A stretch of 64,000 nt of DNA from JAJTFW01 sp964534995 (GTDB lineage Bacteria; Bacteroidota; Bacteroidia; AKYH767-A; OLB10). Each line of letters begins with the position of its first letter. Within the stretch, counting starts at the first letter, position 1. Below, one piece after another: positions 60,183-64,000 of this stretch. Below the pieces are notes generated by a model. It made no database searches, was not told where the DNA came from, and saw nothing but the letters and a program-made list of their open reading frames with translations. The stretch is from NCBI GenBank assembly GCA_964534995.1, contig CAZHSC010000001.1, positions 81,013 through 145,012 on the forward strand. Direction: 5' to 3'. The position numbers were made by a program, and so were the translations under genes.

Positions 60183-62483
60183 ATGCGCAACCCCGGATCC
60201 TTACATTCCCTGCTATACCCTCTGCAAAAGCGTTGGTACCTGATCCTGATCTGTATCCTCCTGTCGGGTATTGCCGCCACCCGTTACCTTTATCTGGCAA
60301 CACCCCAGTATCAGGCTTCCGCCACACTGCGTATTGAAAATGCCCATGATGGCATGTCGGGCAGTAACCTCTACCGTGACTTCGATGTTTTCAAGGCCAA
60401 TGGCAATGTACAGACGGAAGTGGAGGTGCTGAAATCAAGGTCCCTCTTTGAAAAAGCCCTCGACCGTCTTGATTTTTATGTGGAGTATTACCGGCAGGGA
60501 GAACTGAAGCAGGAAGAAGTATATCATGCCGCGCCTTTTGTGGTGGATTTCAGCGTCAGCGATTCCGCTTTCCGTTCGCACAGCTACACGTTCAGGTACG
60601 AAGGAGGGGAAAAATTCACCATCGCCTGCGAAGAGCCGGGCGCCATCATGCGGAAAACAGCGCAGTTCGGGCAGCAGCTCTGCGAAAAGGGAATCTGCAT
60701 TACCGTTAGGAAAGATGAAGCGCAGTGGAAATATCACCGCAGCAAACTCAGCGAGCCCTGGAGCTTTACGCTCTATTCACGCGCCGCGCTGTCGGCGAAA
60801 CTCATGGATAAAAATTACCTGGTGAAAGCGGTTGACAAGGATGTGAACATCGTAAAACTGTATTATACCCACCCGGTACCAGAAAAAGCCATGCGCCTGG
60901 TGAATGCCATCGCCGAAACATACATCAGCCAGGGTATTGCCGACAAGCAGGACCTCGCCGGCAACACCGTGGATTTCATCAATCAGCAAATTGCCATTGT
61001 GGGCCGTGAACTGGAAGCGGCGCGGGATGCCATCAAATCCTATCGCATAAAAAATGAAATTGTAAATATTCCCCAGGAGACGGAAGCTACCTACAAAACG
61101 CTGGGTGAACTCGAGATCCAGAAAGTGGATATCAACATGCAGCTGAGTGTGCTGGAAAACATGAGCGATTACCTGCGCCGGAATAAAGAAATAAAATTTA
61201 CCGGTCCTGAATACGGTACGGTGATCGACCAGCTCTTCTCCGAAAGCGTGAGCCGCTTCAACGCGAAGATGCGTGAGCGCGATGAAGTGCTCCGGAAATA
61301 TACCGCCGATCATGACCGGGTGAAGAATATCGATTCGGAAATTACCCAGCAGAAAGCCTATCTGGTGGAGAGCATCAACAATACCCGCCGTAAACTGCTC
61401 CTGAAGCAGGATGAACTCTACCTGGCTATTGATGACCAGAAGGCATCCTTCAAGGGCCTGCCCGAAAAGGAAAGTACCCTGCAGGAACTGAACAGGAATT
61501 ACTTCCTCTTCGAGAAAGTATATAATTTTCTGATCGAAAAGCGAACCGAAGCGATCATAACAAGGCAGGTAACGGTGTCGTTTAACCGCATTCTGGAAAG
61601 CGCCGGCCTGCCTACGGTAGCCGTAGCTCCGAAAAAGGAAGTCATCTGGGGCGTCGCCCTCTTCCTGGGCCTGATTGCAGGCATCATCCTCGCCTATGTA
61701 AGGCAGTTTTCAAAACCCGTTGTCCAGGCCCCTGAAGACCTGGATGCTTCTCCGGCCATTCCGGTGATAGGGCAGGTGCCACAGTTTAAAAATGGCGAAA
61801 CAGCTTACAAGTCCTTCACCGACCTGAGCACACGCATCCTCATGAACAGGCCCATGGGACAATCGCTGGTGATAACGGTTACGAGTACCCATAGAGGAGA
61901 AGGAAAATCCTTTATTGCCGCGCAGCTGGCACGCACACTGGCGGCGCAGGATAAGAAGGTCATCCTGCTTGACCTCAACACCTATCATCCGCGACTGGGA
62001 GAGTGGTTCGACGCGCGCCAGGGTACAGGCATCCGGGAAGTGTATACGCACCAGAGTTCACTGCAGGACGCGATTCAGCTGACTTCTATTCCTAATCTCG
62101 ACGTGGTTACGGCCGGTGAATCAGAAAAGCCGGTGGGCCATTTACTTGCTACTCCCCGTACCCGGGAGATCATTGATGAACTGCGGTCACAGTATGATGC
62201 CGTGATCATTGACACCCCCGAGGCCGGTGAATATATTGACGCCATCCCCTTCATGAAATGGAGCGACCTGAATCTGTATGTTGTGCGCGCCGACAGCGAC
62301 CGGACCCAACTGATCGCGAATGCCGAAATGGTAAAGGAAGAATACCGCCTCGAAGAAGTATACTATGTCATCAATGCCATGAAAGAAAGGCGGAACCATA
62401 CCGGCTACCTGACGCCTGCCAAATCTAAAATTCTGAAAGGAAGGAAATTGCCGGCGCAACTCACTAATCTCTTTATGTGGTAA
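60183..62483 (+). CDS. Wzc-like polysaccharide co-polymerase with P-loop domain
   Basis: A 766-residue inner-membrane protein. It has a Wzz domain with two TMs (WYLILICILLSGIAATRYLY; GVALFLGLIAGIILAYV), a long periplasmic coiled-coil part, and a C-terminal BY-kinase-like domain. Walker A is THRGEGKS (Lys575). Walker A' reads LLDLNTYHP, where kinases usually have D-x-D-x-R; Walker B is VIIDTPEAG. No tyrosine cluster is seen at the C-terminus (ends LTNLFMW). ATP binding is likely; autophosphorylation as in classical Wzc is doubtful. It controls chain length and drives export together with the Wza-like protein, and it lies between the wza-like and wzx-like genes. Confidence 0.88.
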   Translation: MRNPGSLHSLLYPLQKRWYLILICILLSGIAATRYLYLATPQYQASATLRIENAHDGMSGSNLYRDFDVFKANGNVQTEVEVLKSRSLFEKALDRLDFYVEYYRQGELKQEEVYHAAPFVVDFSVSDSAFRSHSYTFRYEGGEKFTIACEEPGAIMRKTAQFGQQLCEKGICITVRKDEAQWKYHRSKLSEPWSFTLYSRAALSAKLMDKNYLVKAVDKDVNIVKLYYTHPVPEKAMRLVNAIAETYISQGIADKQDLAGNTVDFINQQIAIVGRELEAARDAIKSYRIKNEIVNIPQETEATYKTLGELEIQKVDINMQLSVLENMSDYLRRNKEIKFTGPEYGTVIDQLFSESVSRFNAKMRERDEVLRKYTADHDRVKNIDSEITQQKAYLVESINNTRRKLLLKQDELYLAIDDQKASFKGLPEKESTLQELNRNYFLFEKVYNFLIEKRTEAIITRQVTVSFNRILESAGLPTVAVAPKKEVIWGVALFLGLIAGIILAYVRQFSKPVVQAPEDLDASPAIPVIGQVPQFKNGETAYKSFTDLSTRILMNRPMGQSLVITVTSTHRGEGKSFIAAQLARTLAAQDKKVILLDLNTYHPRLGEWFDARQGTGIREVYTHQSSLQDAIQLTSIPNLDVVTAGESEKPVGHLLATPRTREIIDELRSQYDAVIIDTPEAGEYIDAIPFMKWSDLNLYVVRADSDRTQLIANAEMVKEEYRLEEVYYVINAMKERRNHTGYLTPAKSKILKGRKLPAQLTNLFMW

Positions 62484-62492
62484 GCTGATTTT

Positions 62493-63758
62493 ATGCACCT
62501 GAGTCTCACCCGGCCCAAGCAACTGCTGTCCAGCGGAACCACCATTATCTATGCCGACCAGGCACTGGTAAGCGGGCTCAATTTCCTGTCGGGGGTAGTA
62601 CTGGCGCGATACCTGGGACTGGAGGGCTTTGGAATATACAGCATCGCCTGGCTGGGTGTACTCATCGCCAGCAGCATCAACCAGCCTTTCATCATTTCAC
62701 CGATGCAGACCCTCAGCGGCAAGAAGTCGGCGGAGGATCAAAAGGCCTATTTGCAGACCCTTGTTTTTAAGCAGCTCTTTTTTGCAGCCATCATGGGCTT
62801 CCTGGCATTCATGGCCGTCATCATCATGAGCCTGGTCCTCGATAAGTGGAAAGTGCAGAGCATCATCCTCGCTTTTCCGCTGGCGGTATTTTCGTTCCTC
62901 TTGCAGGATTTCTTCCGGCGCTATTTCTTTGTCATCGGCAAACCCCTCAAATCATTGCTTATCGACGCTATCGCTTACGGCGGGGTCTTGTTGAGCGCCT
63001 TCATGATTCATTTTGTGCGTGACATGGATGCACAATTCGTCCTGCTGCTCACGGCGGTCTTCTTCCTCTATGCTTCACTGCTTGGTTTATGGTCTCTCGA
63101 CCAGCTACGTTTCAACAGGCAGCTGATCCGTGCAGCCATCCTCGATCACTGGAACTTCAGCAAATGGCTTACGGCCACCGCGGTACTGCAGTGGTTTAGC
63201 GGCAACCTCTTTATCATCGCTGCGGGAGCCATCATCGGGCCCGTGGCTGTTGGTGCCACGCGCATGGCGCAGAACATTGTGGGCATTACGCATGTGTTAT
63301 TCCTTGCCATGGAAAATATCATTCCGGTGCGGGCGGCGGCACATCTGAGTGCCGGCGGCAACCGGCGAATGTTCAGGTACCTGCGTGATTTTACCCTGCG
63401 GATGGGATTTTTAACCCTCAGCCTGCTCGCGCTCATCGCCTTCTTCAGCAAGCAGATCATCCTGCTCTTCTACGGACCCGAATTCAGCGCTTACCGCGGC
63501 ATGCTGCTCGGTTTTTGCGGACTCTATGTCGTTATCTTCCTCGGCTATCCCCTCCGTTATGCCATACGCACCCTCGAAAACACAAGGCTGATATTTATCT
63601 CTTTCATCGCCAGCAGCATATTCAGTGTCCTTACGGCCTATCCCATCATAAAGAGTTTCGGACTGAGCGGTGTACTGCTGGGCCTCCTGATGACGCAGCT
63701 GATCAGTCTCGGCATTTATTTTTTTAGTTTGCGGAAGGAGTGGAGTGAACATAAATAA
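62493..63758 (+). CDS. Oligosaccharide flippase, Wzx/MATE-like
   Basis: A 421-residue polytopic membrane protein with 12-14 TM segments, starting with GTTIIYADQALVSGLNFLSG and GRYLGLEGFGIYS-like sequence (VLARYLGLEGFGIYSIAWLG). It has charged loops (KSAEDQKAYLQTL) and late segments such as GMLLGFCGLYVVIFLGY. This is the polysaccharide-synthase/Wzx arrangement that flips lipid-linked repeat units across the inner membrane. It starts 9 bases after the Wzc-like gene, in the same operon. A terminator lies about 100 bases downstream, so glycosyltransferases are not on this transcript within the window. Confidence 0.88.
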   Translation: MHLSLTRPKQLLSSGTTIIYADQALVSGLNFLSGVVLARYLGLEGFGIYSIAWLGVLIASSINQPFIISPMQTLSGKKSAEDQKAYLQTLVFKQLFFAAIMGFLAFMAVIIMSLVLDKWKVQSIILAFPLAVFSFLLQDFFRRYFFVIGKPLKSLLIDAIAYGGVLLSAFMIHFVRDMDAQFVLLLTAVFFLYASLLGLWSLDQLRFNRQLIRAAILDHWNFSKWLTATAVLQWFSGNLFIIAAGAIIGPVAVGATRMAQNIVGITHVLFLAMENIIPVRAAAHLSAGGNRRMFRYLRDFTLRMGFLTLSLLALIAFFSKQIILLFYGPEFSAYRGMLLGFCGLYVVIFLGYPLRYAIRTLENTRLIFISFIASSIFSVLTAYPIIKSFGLSGVLLGLLMTQLISLGIYFFSLRKEWSEHK

Positions 63759-63861
63759 TCGTCCGTCCATTCTTATTGCCTATTTTTTATTGACGGGATG
63801 CTTTAAACAAAAATATTTTGACAATCCGGGTCATAGTTTGAAAAATTAATACTTTTTTATC

Positions 63862-63882
63862 AAAACAGTCTTCTGTTTTTTT
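63862..63882 (+). terminator. Intrinsic terminator of the exopolysaccharide export operon
   Basis: AAAACAG (63862-63868), TCTT loop, CTGTTTT (63873-63879) and a further T-run. The last 240 bases of the window are AT-rich and hold only frames of under 25 codons. Confidence 0.75.
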
Positions 63883-64000
63883 GAAAGAATCAATTTTATG
63901 TGTACTTATGCTATCAGAAATTTTAAACCGGAACAAAAATGTATATGCTTCCTATCAAGTTTCTAATGCAACTTTAATTTGATTTTGTATTGATGTTGAA

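Noticed and set aside
63759..64000. Start of a further gene near 63898-63960
   Set aside because: All frames close within 25 codons; the region is AT-rich and follows a terminator.

Overview
The window looks like chromosomal DNA of a Bacteroidota bacterium, most likely a soil or freshwater relative of the Chitinophagia/Sphingobacteriia. The reasons are proteins ending in type IX secretion (T9SS) sorting domains, a giant SprB-repeat adhesin with a gliding-motility-type C-terminus, an FHS-family sugar permease beside a GH20 hexosaminidase, and promoters fitting the Bacteroidota TTG - TAnnTTTG pattern (for example at 20853-20885, 10004-10034 and 33100-33131). I saw no tRNA, rRNA, insertion sequence, CRISPR array or phage gene block.

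Layout. 1-430 is the 5' part of a secreted BNR/sortilin-type beta-propeller protein that runs off the left edge. 0.6-15 kb is rich in surface and secreted proteins: a TlpA-like thioredoxin, a Tet-type MFS exporter with the remnant of a T9SS sorting domain beyond its 3' end, a tail-fibre-like protein, a metzincin protease, a DUF1579 protein, a diheme cytochrome c, a DEAD-box helicase with the variant motif DECD, a glycine-rich T9SS protein and a DUF11/SdrD-like T9SS protein. 15.0-16.7 kb is a small AT-rich accessory patch with two PD-(D/E)XK nuclease-fold genes (one Mrr-like) separated by a palindrome-rich, cassette-like spacer. 16.8-20.6 kb is an N-acetylglucosamine acquisition pair (GH20 plus FHS permease). 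20.9-28.8 kb holds an OmpA lipoprotein, a complete adaptor - RND pump - TolC operon, a Tat-targeted Mn-type superoxide dismutase and a lone biotin carrier protein.

28.9-36.3 kb carries a very large orphan sensor kinase, a MarR regulator, a fructosamine-kinase-family protein, and an aminotransferase/omega-amidase pair that fits methionine-type 2-oxoacid salvage. 36.4-46.6 kb is one gene for a 3399-residue adhesin with about 33 SprB repeats, which fall into two alternating kinds. 47.0-53.7 kb has gpsA, an SRPBCC-GyrI fusion, tatA, an unknown envelope protein and a two-component pair. 53.7-59.0 kb is a tightly packed cell-envelope operon read leftward (dut, nucleotidyltransferase, TPR lipoprotein, DUF4292 lipoprotein, EnvC-like protein). 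It diverges from a rightward exopolysaccharide export operon (Wza-, Wzc- and Wzx-like, 59.4-63.8 kb) that ends in a good terminator. The last 240 bases are AT-rich and hold no convincing gene.

The common theme is the cell surface: secreted adhesins and proteases, glycan capture, efflux and polysaccharide export. The observations most worth a second look are the two-type repeat order of the giant adhesin and the inverted repeat just upstream of it, the nuclease patch with its cassette-like spacer, the decayed T9SS sorting-domain tail, the Wzc-like protein with degenerate kinase motifs, and the long leader of the DECD helicase gene.
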